A stretch of DNA of 64,000 nt from Myotis daubentonii (lineage: Eukaryota > Chordata > Mammalia > Chiroptera > Vespertilionidae), in assembly GCF_963259705.1 (NCBI RefSeq), contig NC_081846.1, positions 87,866,641-87,930,640 on the forward strand, in the 5' to 3' direction. The notes under the pieces were generated by a model. It was not told the origin of the DNA. It saw only the letters and a program-made list of their open reading frames with translations, and searched no databases. This document shows positions 21,541-32,200 of the stretch, piece by piece. Position numbers and translations under genes: made by a program. The stretch's first letter is position 1. Each line of letters opens with the position of its first letter.

Positions 21541-21910
21541 ATTGGTCTGCGTGCATCAATGGTACTATTCTCCCACTCCTCCAAAAGCAGCCCACTGTCC
21601 AGGAGGCTGCAGAGCGAGTGCTCAGCGCATGTGGCAACTAACAGGAATAGAAGCAACCTTTAAAGCCAGAATTTATAGCAGACCGAGGCACCCGCACTCG
21701 GCGCGAGGCACATGGCAGCATGCAACTACTTCTCCCCCCTGACGTTTCTGCATCACCGCCTCCCAAAGAACTAGGTCTGCAGCACTCACTGCCACATCCA
21801 CAATTAAAGGATCGCGATCAAAGAGCTCACGGGTTCTGCGATCGGTCCGTATTCATGAACGAACGAACCCCAAGACAGAAACTGGTCCAGACGCAACAAA
21901 ACATGCTATC
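21541..21910 (-). other. CpG-bearing orphan segment with a TATA-like box on the minus strand
   Basis: About 350 bp richer in CpG than its flanks (gcactcggcgcgagg, atcgcgatc, ctgcgatcggtccgtattc, gaacgaacg). On the minus strand a TATA-like ctataaattc lies near 21670-21680, followed by GC-rich sequence. It could be a small promoter, an old retrocopy 5' end or an LTR remnant. No protein identified. Confidence 0.3.
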
Positions 21911-21968
21911 AAGGCTCCACCTAACCTTTTTTTAAAATTTTAGAAACAAGCATAATTGTTTTTAAAAC

Positions 21969-22600
21969 ATCCTATACAATAACAGACATATAATAATAGA
22001 CAAATATGCAAATTAGCCATCCCTCCGCTATGCTAAGCCACGCCCACCAGCCAATCTAGAGTGATATGCACATTAACCCAACAAAGATGGCGGAGGCTGG
22101 AGCCGGGATACTTGCGTCGCAGCCACGGCTACCATGCAAGCATCCCAGCTCTGGCCACTCCAGGCCTGTTGGAGACGCAGAAGTCAGGGGAGACAGAAGT
22201 CCGGCTCCAGCGCCTGAGGCTGGCTTCCGCCCGGGAGATGAAGAAGCCGCCTGCCCGGTGATCCCAGGCCGCAGCCAGCAGGAGAAGCTGCCTGCCCCAC
22301 CTCTGCCCACCCCCTGTCCTCGGGAAGACTGAGAAGCTGGGTTCCAGCGCCTGAGGCTGGCTGCAGCCTGGGAGACGAAGAAGCCGCCTGCCTGGTGATC
22401 CCAGGCCGAAGCCGGCCAGAGAAGCTGCCCACACTGCATCACAGGGGACACGGAGAAGCCGCCCACCTGTGGTCCAGGCGCCAGCGCCTGCGGCTGGCTG
22501 TGGTCCAGGCGCCAGACAAGCCACCCGCCCCGAGGTCCCAGGCTGCAGCCACCCGGAGAAGCTGCCACCCCTGTGGCCAGGGAAATGGGTTCCCTCTTCT
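21969..22600 (+). mobile_element. 3'-truncated Helitron with GC-rich minisatellite interior
   Basis: The left part (ataataatagacaaatatgc, then caaattagcc) is a HeliBat-like 5' end. The interior has ~100-140-bp direct repeats built around gcgcctgaggctggct and gaagaagccgcctgcc (about 22205, 22345 and a shorter unit near 22480). The same blocks occur in the Helitron at 24288. No 3' hairpin or CTAG was found. The minisatellite explains the long open frames on both strands here, including 22056-22568 (-). Confidence 0.7.
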
Positions 22601-23402
22601 CCTACTGCAGTCATTACTTCAATATTCCCCTTCCGAATTTCTCTCCTGCGCCGCAACCCAACTCCACTTTTCATCTGAAGGATACGGAACAGAGAGAGCA
22701 GTGTTAAAAGCTGACATTTTTAAGCCTGTAAGGTTGGTACTTAAACATATAAATGGAAAACTAGAGTCCTTAAGGTAACAAAGGCTACAAAGGGAGGGGA
22801 CAGGGACAGGGACAGGGCATGACCTATTATATCCAGCAATCCATATGGGGACTGACAACTGCAATGATGACAATTAGTGAAGATATGAATCAACTAAAAT
22901 AGTTGACAGGGACAATTCTTCCATCTTTGAAAATATCTACGTCAAGTCTATTTAAATAGATTTTCATCTGCATAATATAACACATTCTGACAAGACCACC
23001 ACCACCAATGTGGTCAGTGTTGTGCCGATAAATGTTTAACAACTGGCTCTCAACCAAAGAAAACAAAACTCTGACATATACTATCGGCCAATTTCTGTGG
23101 CATAAATTCTCCATCCATGGCTGATTTCAGCTGCTAGTGTGATGCCACTAAATGCAGAGCTGAGGAGAAACATGCAGTAATACACTATTATATTCTACCA
23201 GAAAGACCCAAAGGATATAAATAATGTCAAGAGTCAGAACAGTGTAGTAAATAATTGAGAAGTGATGAATTTAGAGTATGTATTACCTTTGGTTTTAATG
23301 TAATTTATTCACTTTTAAGATTATATAATTTAATTTTTAATAATGAACATGTTTAACAACCAGCTTACGAAATCCCTGAAAATTTGTGAGCCAGTAAGAG
23401 CA

Positions 23403-23635
23403 CAGTGATGGCGAACCTTTTGAGCTCGGCGTGTCAGCATTTTGAAAAACCCTAACTTAACTCTGGTGCCGTGTCACATATAGAAATTTTTTGATATTTG
23501 CAACCATAGTAAAACAAAGACATATTTTTGATATTTATTTTATATATTTAAATGCCATTTAACAAAGAAAAATCAACCAAAAAAATGAGTTTGCGTGTCA
23601 CCTCTGACACGCGTGTCATACGTTCGCCATCACTG
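23403..23635 (-). mobile_element. hAT MITE (233 bp), family with CAGTGATGGCGAACC ends
   Basis: Ends CAGTGATGGCGAACC and, on the right, GTTCGCCATCACTG with one diverged base. The interior contains gacacgcgtgtca. Flanks taagagca and ccctagca share only the last four of eight positions, suggesting an eroded duplication. It is the same family as 34244 but in the opposite orientation. Confidence 0.85.
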
Positions 23636-23649
23636 CCCTAGCACAATAC

Positions 23650-23860
23650 TGAGTGGAGTATAATGGTTAAATGGCATGGCTCATGGATTTGAAATGAGAC
23701 TCAGCCACTTTCAGGTTTTACTGGTCAAGTTACCTGATCTCTATATACCTCAGTGTTCTCTTCTGTCATTATAGTACCTACTGTATAGAGTTGTTGTAAA
23801 GATAAAATGAAATCTGTGTATGACACAGCACAGTACCTGAAACAATAATTCAATTTGTTA
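23650..23860 (+). mobile_element. MIR
   Basis: In order: ataatggttaaatggcatgg, gaaatgagactcagccac, caagttacctgatctctata, cctcagtgttctcttctgtc and gttgttgtaaagataaaatg. A full-length-like MIR arrangement. Confidence 0.8.
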
Positions 23861-24287
23861 CAAACTGTTACTGCCTCAAAACGTTGTTGACAAAATTACT
23901 CATGCTGAAAGAATGTAATTTTATCGATGAGAAAAATGCCTTATTTTGCGATCTACATGGAGACAGTCAATTTTACTTCCTAGGCAGTAGATGGTAATCT
24001 ACCAGAAACTGCAAGGGGAAAAATGACCTCAATCAACATGATTGAGGCAATGTATTCTTAGCTGGATCATAAAGCAGAGAGGATGCCATACATTCTGGGA
24101 TACATCTGCAGTAAGAGGCTTCACCTCAGGTATTAATTCTGATCAACTAAGCATCAGACTTAAGATGAATGGTGAGAAGGATTCTAAGGCTGCTTCTAGA
24201 CTTAGCCGGAATAGAACTTTAATACATAAGCAATAGTTACTATGGTTAATGATGGCAAAAAAAAAAAAAAAAACCCACACACCATGA
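23861..24287. other. Unassigned sequence
   Basis: No feature recognised apart from an A-run at 24257-24273. Confidence 0.3.
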
Positions 24288-24904
24288 TCTATTCTAATAA
24301 AAGGGTAATATGCTAATTACACTGCACTTCTTCTGGACGACCATCCGAACATCCTTCCTGACAAAGCCGGGCCGGGCAAAGCCACCTGCCAGCAGTCCCG
24401 GGCACCAGTGCCTGCAGCTGGCTGCGGCCTGGGAGATGGAGAAGCCGCCCACCCTGTGGTCCCAGGTGCCAGCACCTGTGGCTGCAGCTCGGGCAAAGCC
24501 ACCTGCCCACCATCCCCTGCAGCTGCAACCGGCATGGGCAAAGCCGGCCTGGGTTCCATGTGCCTATGGCTGACCACAGGGAGGGAAGCCCAGGTCCCAG
24601 GTGCCTGTGGTCAGCTGGAGGAGGTAATCCTGGGTCCAGGGTGTAGGGCTGATGCAGAAATGGTTAGGGGCAATCAAGCCAACAGGGGAGCAATTAGGGA
24701 TGATCAGGTTGGCAGGCAGAAGCAGTTAGGGGCAATCAGGCAGGCAGGCAAGCGGTTAGGAGACAGCGGTTCTAGATTATGAGAGGGATGTCCTCTGCGG
24801 GTTATTCCCAGAGAGGTCCCAAATTGGAGAGGGCGGAGGCCCGGCTGAGGGACACCCTTCCCCCCCCCCCTCCTGTGCACGAATTTTGTGCACCGGGCCA
24901 CTAG
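24288..24904 (+). mobile_element. HeliBat-like Helitron (617 bp) with GC-rich repeats
   Basis: Starts TC in tctattctaataaaagggta, has the subterminal hairpin gcacgaattttgtgc and ends CTAG at 24901-24904 followed by T. The interior repeats around gccacctgcc and gcctgcagctggctgcg match the truncated element at 22 kb, so these two form one subfamily. It lies just outside the CpG island. Confidence 0.92.
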
Positions 24905-25695
24905 TTATGTAATAAGTTCGAAGCTAGAAAACCCCATACCCAGCGGAGCGGCTCAGAACATGGAAAGCACAATTCGATTAGCTCCGTTGTACCCAGCCAG
25001 GCTAAGGGGCAAGATCGCACACTCCTCGGCAGGGCGCCTCTGCCAACATGAACAACAACAAAGGCAAGTAGAGGAGGCTGCACGGGCTTCACTCAGCACT
25101 CGCCTGCCCAGCTCCCGAAAGCTCCCCGCGCCCCAGGGATCCAGGGGACCCCGCATCCCGCCCGCCGCCAGCTCAGCTTTTGTCTGGCCGGGCCGGGAGC
25201 CCCGCCGCCCGCCTCCCCGGCACCCCTTCCCTCTGGATCTCTCCACACCCATCACTCGCCGACTAGCTGTGGTGGGTTTCTCTCCCTTGCCCCCTCCCCG
25301 TGCGATTCCGGGGGGTCGCTGGCTTCTCCCACCGGCCGGGCTGAGTCTGGTCAGGGGTGGGGTCTGGGAGAGGAAAGGAGAAAGGGGCACACAAAGCAAG
25401 CTGACCTCACAGCCGGCACCCTCCCCCCAGCCTCTGCAAAGCAGCCTGGGACCGGCGATCCACGGGTTGGAAAAACACCCCTCCCATCCCGCTCCACGCC
25501 GGCTCCCACCTCGGGCCGCCCCCTCCCCCCAAAGTGCACCCAAGAACCGATGACTAGGCTGGACATCGCCCTCACCCCGTCCCGGCGCCCTCCACCGGGG
25601 GGAGGTGCGGGGGCCTGGGCGGGCTGGGCTCTACCTCCCCTCGCCCCCACCGCACACTTGCAGCCGCATTATTCGCTGAGTTGCCGCTGCCTTAC

Positions 25696-25835
25696 CAGAT
25701 CGCCGCCGCCTTCTCCTCCACCCTAATGAGGTTAAGTGCTTGGTGCTGGGATTAAATAAAAAAAAAAAAAAAAAAAAGCCGAGAGCGCCTGCGCACTGCG
25801 CTCTCCCTTTTTCTCCTTACCGCCACCGACCCAGC
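25696..25835 (-). other. Candidate minus-strand 5' UTR exon 1
   Basis: Reading leftwards, GATCTG is followed by gtaagg at 25695-25690, a strong splice donor, preceded by gtggaggagaaggcggcggc. An alternative donor, gtggcg followed by gtaagg, lies at 25821/25820. Transcription would start near the NRF1-like and ACCATAGAGA motifs. An A-run on the plus strand (about 25757-25777) lies within the exon. No start codon belongs clearly to it. The gene would extend left, with intron 1 covering much of the window's left part. Confidence 0.4.
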
Positions 25836-25837
25836 GG

Positions 25838-25889
25838 GACCATAGAGAATGTAAACTGAGGCCAGAGAGGCGGCTGCATCTCTATGGTC
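25838..25889. promoter_or_regulatory. Inverted 11-bp promoter motif pair
   Basis: gaccatagaga at 25838-25848 and its exact reverse complement tctctatggtc at 25879-25889, 30 bp apart, in the centre of the CpG island. The second copy continues tctctatggtcac, which resembles part of an RFX-type X-box, but the match is partial. The outer NRF1-like pair surrounds it. Confidence 0.55.
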
Positions 25890-26532
25890 ACGCCCCGCGC
25901 AGGCGCAGGCCTGGCGGCGCCGGACGTGGAAGCTGGAATTCCGCGAGCTTTCGCCCTCGGAGCACGTCGGCTGACCCTGACGGGGACCCGTAGGGGGCAG
26001 GTTCCCTAAGGAATCGCGGCCAGGGTGTAGGTGGGATCCCGGGCACCTGGCGGCAAAACTAGGCTAAACCAGGAGGGTCGGGTCTAAGCGGCCAGGTGGC
26101 AGGACCCCGGAGAGCAGGCCGTGCCGTGCGCAGGGCCCAGGAGGATCCGCCTCGGGCCGGCGTCTGACCCTGAAGGAGCCGGCCTTTCCCTTCGGGGTTG
26201 CGCTCCCCCGCCCGCGGGCCCTGCGACTTTCCGTACCGCGTCCCTTCTCCTTCCTTTCTGGAGTAGGGGCGGCACTTGCGCCGGAAGCACACTTTTTAAC
26301 GGTTCTTTGACCTGTTTGGAGCGGAGCCTGTTGGGTGGGACGAGCGTCTCCACGCCGCGCTGCCCCCCTCGCGTTCCCCTCTAGGACAGTGCTGCGGAGC
26401 CAGAGGGCGCGTTGTGAGGCTGCCCCTAGGGCTTGCCGCGCAGGAGCCTGCGCTCATTGTCAGCTTCGTGTCGACCCCACACCGCCTCGCGGAAACCCCT
26501 CGGTCCGAGTTGGCTCCCTCCATCGCCAGCGC

Positions 26533-26634
26533 ATGGCGGAGTCCTGTGCGTTGCGTGCTCCCGGGCAGCTCTTGTGCGCCGCACGCCGGGCTGGGGGTTG
26601 TGTCCGGTTGGGGAGGGGCGCGGGAGGACAGCAG
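26533..26634 (+). other. Candidate plus-strand exon 1 (possible short coding start)
   Basis: An ATG at 26533 opens MAESCALRAPGQ and reads for exactly 34 codons to GACAGCAG followed by gtaacg, a fair donor at 26635. The frame stops at once if joined to the candidate exon at 27662. No protein family is recognised; composition is what GC-rich DNA gives by chance. A non-coding first exon is at least as likely. Confidence 0.25.
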
Positions 26635-26929
26635 GTAACGCCCCGGCCTCCGGGCGCACACGTCGGGCTGGGGAGACGGCTCAAACAGTAGAGCCCTGTG
26701 TGGGCCCCTCTGCAGTGCGGCAGCGAGCACCGTGGGCCGCAGGAATAGGGTGACATGGCGCTCCTGGGACCTGGAAGAGGTGACATCTCCAGGGCGAAAG
26801 CGCGAGCATCCCTGTGAAAACGGGCGGGCGATGGGGAAAGCGCTCCGGGGCAGAGGCGCCGCGGGGCGGGGGCCCCGAGTGCGTGTTGCGCTGGGAGTGA
26901 AGTGAGAGCAGAGCGCCCGCGGGGCGGGG

Positions 26930-27385
26930 GGAAGGAGGGTGTGATGAATGGAATGGGGGACGTGGTCAGCAGCATAAAACGGACCGTCTTACCCATTTCT
27001 GAGCGCACAGTGGAGGTCAGGACACTCGCCGTGGGGTGCAGCGTCCCCTGCACTCTTCCTCCCATAAAATGAATTCTGTGCCGAGGCCCCGTCCCCCAGC
27101 TCCTGCGACCACCCTCCTACTTTCTGCCTGTAAATGTGACTACTCGGGTGCCTCGTGTAAGTGGAACCCCACAGACCTATTGGGGGGTTTTTGCATGTGA
27201 CTGGCTTATTTCACCTAACGTAGCATCTTTAATGTTCACGCATGTTGCAGCATGTGTCAGAATTTCCTTCCTTTTTAAGACTGAATAATGTTCCATTGTT
27301 TGCCATGGTGGACACTTGGGTTCCTTGCACCCCTTGGCTATTGTGAATGATGCTGTTGTGATCGGGGCAGTGCATAACTCTTTGC
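26930..27385 (-). mobile_element. Old L1 3' end, antisense
   Basis: Antisense 3' UTR landmarks (ccgtcttacccatttctgag, ctgtaaatgtgactactcgg) continue into antisense ORF2 end (tggcttatttcacctaacg, ctgaataatgttccattg, cttggctattgtgaatgatg). It borders the CpG island. Confidence 0.75.
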
Positions 27386-27661
27386 TCTCAATAGGATGGG
27401 GAAGATTTTGAAACCAAGGGGAGAAACCTATAGTTTCAGGTCCTTCTCTTGGGGTAAGAACATGGTGAAAAAACTTAGAAACTGGAAGCTTAATACATAC
27501 TCCCTTTATGTAAAGCATTTATGGAGGTTTTGAGATATGCCATACATTGAGTACTACTTTGGATAAATTATTGATATATCAAACATCAAGATACTAGTAA
27601 ATGTGAGCCAGTTGTTATTTACCACATTTGTAGCTGCAAAAATTAGGTTTTGGGCTTACAG

Positions 27662-27930
27662 ATGGGCTGAGAGGAGGCTAACCGACCACATACGCACAAG
27701 TGATTATGAAACAAAACTCCCATGGGAGCCCAGCACCATGGCCACTGACCACTCACTAGTTTGGACAAGAATGTTGAGAGAAAGTATTCACATGTCAAGA
27801 GTGAATGTTCCCAGAAGAAAGGATAGGCTGACATCAAGAGCTTTCCCTGTCAAATGACTGGAATGTATAAGAGCTCAAACACCAAAACTGCACCTTTGAG
27901 GTCCCTAAGCGAGATGGGAGTTAACTCCAG
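27662..27930 (+). other. Candidate internal exon
   Basis: A 269-bp segment preceded by a pyrimidine-containing acceptor (ttttgggcttacag, ending 27661) and followed by ccag|gtatgt (donor at 27931), 1 kb downstream of the CpG island. One frame stays open from 27603 to 27857 but stops before the donor, so the exon is either non-coding or holds a stop codon. No family recognised. Confidence 0.25.
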
Positions 27931-28755
27931 GTATGTTTATTGCCTTTAAAAAAATACAAAATGTCAGATAAGTATATCTTTGTAGGTAATATAAAAACAC
28001 CACTTTCTAGTTAACACTTCATCTTTCATTTTGCATTCTCAAACATCCTGTGAGATCATTTAAAGCAGTAATTACCTTTGGCAGGTGAGGAAATTGAGGG
28101 CCAGAAAGGGAAATTATTCACCCAATGTCATATGGCCGATTGATACCAGGACTGCCACTGAAAGCTGACCCCTGGAACTCCCTCTGCTGTGGGCTCCCTT
28201 GCAAAGATAGATAGCAGTCAGTGTCATCTTCCTCGGGAGTACATGAAGCGAGTGCTGTTTAAACTGCATTATGAACAACATTCATACACTCGAGAAGATT
28301 GTGTGCCAGACACTTGGCAAAGCAGGGGGGAAATTGCTGTTCTTAGAAGAGACAGAAAAATAATAAAATATATATCGGGTAGGGTCAGTATTGTGGGAAA
28401 AATGAAGCAGTGAGGCAGTAATGGAGAAGGCTGAGGAACGATTTCTGTTTAATTGCTGCAAGAGGGGAGGGAGGCTCACTGAGAAGAAAACTTAGCAAAG
28501 ATCTGAAGGAAGCGAGGGTACAAGCAATGTTCTTTATTTGGGAAAAGCATTCCAGGTAGGAAGAATGGAAAGTGCACAAATTACTCTGAGGCAGGGGCAT
28601 GTCTACTACATTCTAAGAACAGAAAAGAGGCCAGGGTGACAGCAGAGTATGGAGAGGAAAAGGAGGAAATGAGGTCATAGGTAACAGGATGCCAAGTTGT
28701 ATAGGGACTAGGGCATTGTGAGAGGAAGCCTTTTAAAGAATCACTTTTATTAAAT
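27931..28755. other. MIR-like patch and unassigned sequence
   Basis: 28050-28150 (ggtgaggaaattgagggcca, cacccaatgtcatatggcc) is a MIR 3' half. The rest is unassigned. Open frames at 28189-28766 show no features of a gene. Confidence 0.4.
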
Positions 28756-28771
28756 AAAAGAATCACTTTAG

Positions 28772-28947
28772 GTCATAGCTAATTTGGCTCAGTGGATAGA
28801 GCACAGGCCTGTGGACTGAAGGGTCCCATGTTCCATTCCTGTCAAGGGTTCGATCCCCAGTAGGGGTTGTGTAGGAGGCAGCTAATCAGTGGTTCTCTCT
28901 CATCATTGATGTTTCTCTCCCTCTTCCTCTCTGAAAGCAATAAAAAG
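28772..28947 (+). mobile_element. Ves-type SINE with perfect 16-bp duplication
   Basis: Head gtcatagctaatttggctca with an internal deletion. Flanked by aaaagaatcactttag at 28756-28771 and 28948-28963. Confidence 0.93.
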
Positions 28948-28963
28948 AAAAGAATCACTTTAG

Positions 28964-29530
28964 CTTTTGTTTGAGAATAGATTGTAAGGGATCGGGGTGG
29001 GGACAGGATGCTGCTGTAGACCAAGTGAGAGACTGGTAGGTGGCTTGGGCAAAGTGCAAGCATTGGAGGGGTGAGATATCTGGATATATCCAAATGATAC
29101 ACAAGATTTGATTGATTAATGCATGAAGGGTGTGAGAAAAAGAAGAGTTAGATGCCTGAGCCACTTGAAGAATGGAGTTGCCATTTACTAAAATGGGAAT
29201 AGATTAATTTTGGAGATGTTAAGATTGAAATGCCTATTAACGTGGAACTATCAAGAAGGATATATGAATCAAGTTCAGAATAAAGGCACAAGCTGAATCT
29301 ATAAATCTGGGAGACATAAAAGTTATCTGAGGATCCTTGGAGCACTCAAGCATTTCAGGGATTGAGATGGTTATGAAACCAAAGGAGACAGCAGCCACTG
29401 AAATATGAGGAAGCCATGGAAGGAAATCAGGACGAGCAACCAAGTCAATCGCCAAGAGGCTATACTGACCTTTGGCTCTCACATTGGAGTAGTGAGGATG
29501 AAAGCCTGATGGGAACAGCTTCAGAAAAAA
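28964..29530. other. Unassigned sequence
   Basis: No repeat or exon recognised. Confidence 0.3.
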
Positions 29531-29537
29531 GGGTAGA

Positions 29538-29750
29538 GCCTGACTGGTTTGGCTCAGTGGATAGAGCGTCCGCCTGCAGACTGAAAGGTCCCAGGTTCGA
29601 TTCCAGTCAAGGGCATGTACCTTGGTTGCGGGCACATCCCCAGTGGGGGGTGTGCAGGAGGCAGCTGATCGATGTTTCTCTCTCATCGATGTTTCTAACC
29701 CTCTCCCTCTCTGTAAAAAAATCAATAAAATAGATTTTTTTAAAAAAAAA
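29538..29750 (+). mobile_element. Ves SINE, plus strand
   Basis: Head gcctgactggtttggctcag, B box aggttcgattccag, tail aaaaatcaataaaatag. Flanked by gggtaga at 29531-29537 and 29755-29761, with A-rich sequence extending the match. Confidence 0.9.
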
Positions 29751-29760
29751 AGAAGGGTAG

Positions 29761-29980
29761 AAACAGAACTGGAGAGAGGGAAGATAGGTAATTTGAAGGA
29801 GGAATTTAGTTTTAAGATTAGGGGAACAATAAAGTGGGGTGATACTTTGTGGGAGCACTGGTCCTTGGAGACCGGGTATTAGATGGAGAAGGTATGAGAA
29901 GCCGTAGACATATAGAAGAAACTTCATTGTAGATCAAGTAACCATTGCTAACAAGGAGCCATGAGACAAAACAGTTCTTC
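29761..29980. other. Unassigned sequence
   Basis: No feature recognised. Confidence 0.3.
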
Positions 29981-29984
29981 AAAG

Positions 29985-30290
29985 CAGCTCCACAAAGCAG
30001 CCGCAGCACACAGGAGCCCGCATAGCAGCCGCTAAGACAGCAGTCCAGCAACCGCCGGTCAACAGCACGTCTTCATACGAACTCAGACACAGGCTTCTTG
30101 CCAAACAGTGGCGTCAGCGTCTGGGTTGTAGAAAGGTGCGCCTGCGCAGCGTGTGCAGGAAGCCTGCTGTGTCCTTGCTCCTGCATCTGCCTGTGGCAAA
30201 TTGGCCTTGAACATCCCACTGACTGACGGGCTTCCACACTCACATCGGTCTTGCACATCTGGACAGGGCCCCCACATACTTCAAGGTCAA
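29985..30290. other. CpG-bearing orphan segment with an NRF1-like site
   Basis: About 300 bp with CpGs and gtgcgcctgcgcagcg (NRF1-like) at about 30137-30152. Short open frames on the minus strand (30073-30277) show no recognised family. It could be a small promoter, an old LTR or a retrocopy. Confidence 0.3.
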
Positions 30291-30429
30291 GAAAGTAATT
30301 TTTATGTCACCCATAAATATAGTATTTCTAAGTTACTAGTAAAGATTTTTATAAATATAACCTCAATACCACTATCTCACCTAAAAATAATTCTAAAAAA
30401 CATTCATCTATCATATCATGTTAGATCTC

Positions 30430-30800
30430 CTTAAATGTTTATTTTTGCTACCAGATTTACTGAGATATAATTCAAATACCATACAGTTAGCTCATTTAAA
30501 GTATACAACTTAATGAATTTCTAGTATCATCTACCCTGTCACTCTTTAAATTTTCCTATGTCTCATACATTTTTGCTACCAGATTTATTGAGAGATAATT
30601 CATACATATAATTTGCCCATGTAAAGTATACAGTTCAATAGTCTTTAGTATATTCAGAGTTGTGCAGTCACCATCACAATCCATTTTAGAACATTTTCAT
30701 CACCCCACAAAGAAGTTCTATACCCATTAGGAGTCACTACCCATTTTATTATTCTTCCCATCTCATACAATAATGTTCATTCCAAAGCCAAGTTTATCAA
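30430..30800 (-). mobile_element. Antisense L1 3' UTR, tandemly duplicated
   Basis: Two successive copies begin tttgctaccagattta, near 30445 and 30572. Each is followed by a diverged ataattca...taaagtatacaa/gtt block typical of antisense old L1 3' UTR. The second copy continues into gtcaccatcacaatcca and ctacccattttatt. Confidence 0.7.
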
Positions 30801-31145
30801 TCATTAAATCCAATCAGTTAAAAGCATTGTGAGAACAGGGAGACTATGCCAAAAGCCTTGACTCCTAAACTCTAATTCTTGGCTGTGCCTTCTCTCAGCT
30901 GGTCACATTCTCAGGGTCTTATCCACAGAGTAAAATATTGCACTAATGGTTTCTAAAGGCGCACAAGCTTTATGATTTTATGCCTTTTTATTATCATTAC
31001 AATTTTGGGAATGACAATTTTTATTAATGTCAGCTCTTCCTGTTTTTCTCTGCTTTCTGATTATGTTTTACTCAGCAACTGATTTATAAAAAATATATTT
31101 TATTGATTTATAGATACCTGGCCTCTAGGTATCAATTCCTATAAG
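30801..31145. other. Unassigned sequence
   Basis: No feature recognised. Confidence 0.3.
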
Positions 31146-31156
31146 AAGTGCAGCTT

Positions 31157-31378
31157 AGCCCTAACCAGTTTGGCTCAGTGGGTAGAGCATTGGCCCGCGG
31201 ACTGAAGGGTGCCAGGTTCAATTCTGATCAAGGGCATGTATCTTGGTTGCAGACTCGATCCCCAGTAGGGGTTGTGCAGGAGGCAGTTGGTTGATATTTC
31301 TCTCTTATCGATGTTTCTAACTCTCTATCCCTCTCCCTTCCACTCTGTAAAAATCAATAAAAAATATATTAAAAAAGT
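31157..31378 (+). mobile_element. Ves SINE, plus strand
   Basis: Head gccctaaccagtttggctca, B box caggttcaattctg. Imperfect duplication agtgcagctt/actgcagctt around 31148-31156 and 31380-31389. Confidence 0.9.
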
Positions 31379-31688
31379 AACTGCAGCTTGGTCATAGAAA
31401 ACTTGCTAGATCAAAATATGAGCAAGTGACCATCTCAGGGTGGTAAGATTATTGGTTATTTTTAAACTTATGCCATATTCTTTACTTTATTCTGCAAACA
31501 TATTTTTTATAATTTTTAAAAGTCATTCCTAAAGAATTTGATGGCATGCCCTAACAAACAGAAATTGCTAAACTCTGGGTAAGAGGATTTCCCCCCCTGT
31601 GATTCAGTTAAGCAGTATCTTCCAGTCTAGGGTAGCCAACATTCTTTAGTAACCCGCTTCAATAATCTCAGTGAAAAAGGAAGTATGG

Positions 31689-31884
31689 CCCTACTGGTTT
31701 GGCTCAGTGGATAGAGCATCAGCCTGCATGCAGACTGAAAGGCCCCGGTTTGATTCTGGTCAAGGGTACATGGCCGGGATACAGGCTTGATCGGGCGTGC
31801 AGGAGGCAGCCGATCAATCTCATCATTGCTGTTTCTATCTTTCCTTCCCTCTCCCTTCCTCTCTGAAATCAATATGAAAATATG
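31689..31884 (+). mobile_element. Ves SINE, plus strand, diverged
   Basis: Head ccctactggtttggctcagt with a small atgc insertion before the B box and a shortened body. Preceded by aaaaaggaagtatg (31675-31688). That sequence recurs not at its own tail but after the next SINE (see findings). Confidence 0.85.
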
Positions 31885-31957
31885 AGGAGAATTTGAGATA
31901 TGCTCCCTGGCATATTTGCCAGTTTGGCTCAAATAAACTCTTATAAAAATTAAAGTT
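31885..31957 (+). mobile_element. LTR R-region scrap
   Basis: gatatgctccctggcatatttgcc and agtttggctcaaataaactc match the 3' part of the solo LTR at 920-1548 (cagcatatgccaacagtttg, gctcaaataaactcac). It is only ~70 bp, sandwiched between two SINEs. Confidence 0.75.
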
Positions 31958-32184
31958 CCCTGACCGGTTTGGCTCAGTGAAGAGAGCGTCGGCCTGTAGA
32001 CTCAAGGGTCCCAGGTTCGATTCCAGTCAAGGGCATGTACCTTGGTTGTGGGCACATCCCCAGTGGGGAGTGTGCAAGAGGCAGCTGATCCATGTTTCTC
32101 TCTCATCGATGTTTCTAACTCTCTGTCCCTCTCCCTTCCTCTCTGTAAAAAATCAATAAAACATATTTTTAAAAAAATAAAGTA
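31958..32184 (+). mobile_element. Ves SINE, plus strand
   Basis: Head ccctgaccggtttggctcag, B box aggttcgattccag, tail aaaaaatcaataaaacat. Its own short duplication seems to be the imperfect attaaagt/aataaagt on either side. Confidence 0.9.
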
Positions 32185-32200
32185 AAAAAAAGAAGTATGC

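Larger units (their letters stand above)
24950..26950. promoter_or_regulatory. CpG island, probable bidirectional promoter
   Basis: About 2 kb of GC-rich, CpG-dense sequence free of Ves and L1 insertions, unlike all neighbouring DNA. It contains paired NRF1-like sites (25785-25794 and 25897-25906, inverted), a paired 11-bp motif (see separate entry), GC boxes (gggcgg/ccgccc types) and splice donors pointing both ways. Mammalian islands of this kind normally mark promoters. I could not identify either transcript, and the long open frames inside it look like GC-driven artefacts. Confidence 0.8.

Noticed and set aside
22056..22674. Overlapping minus-strand open frames of 170-181 codons
   Set aside because: They lie inside a GC-rich Helitron minisatellite; open frames occur in several phases on both strands, as expected of repetitive GC-rich DNA.
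24888..25650. Long open frames on both strands of the CpG island (up to 221 codons)
   Set aside because: Low stop-codon frequency in GC-rich DNA explains them; composition is Pro/Arg/Ala/Gly-rich and no domain is seen.
26335..27930. Coding join between the 26634 donor and the 27662 acceptor
   Set aside because: The MAES frame stops at the second codon after the join. One other frame would stay open but has no family features, so phase agreement is likely chance.
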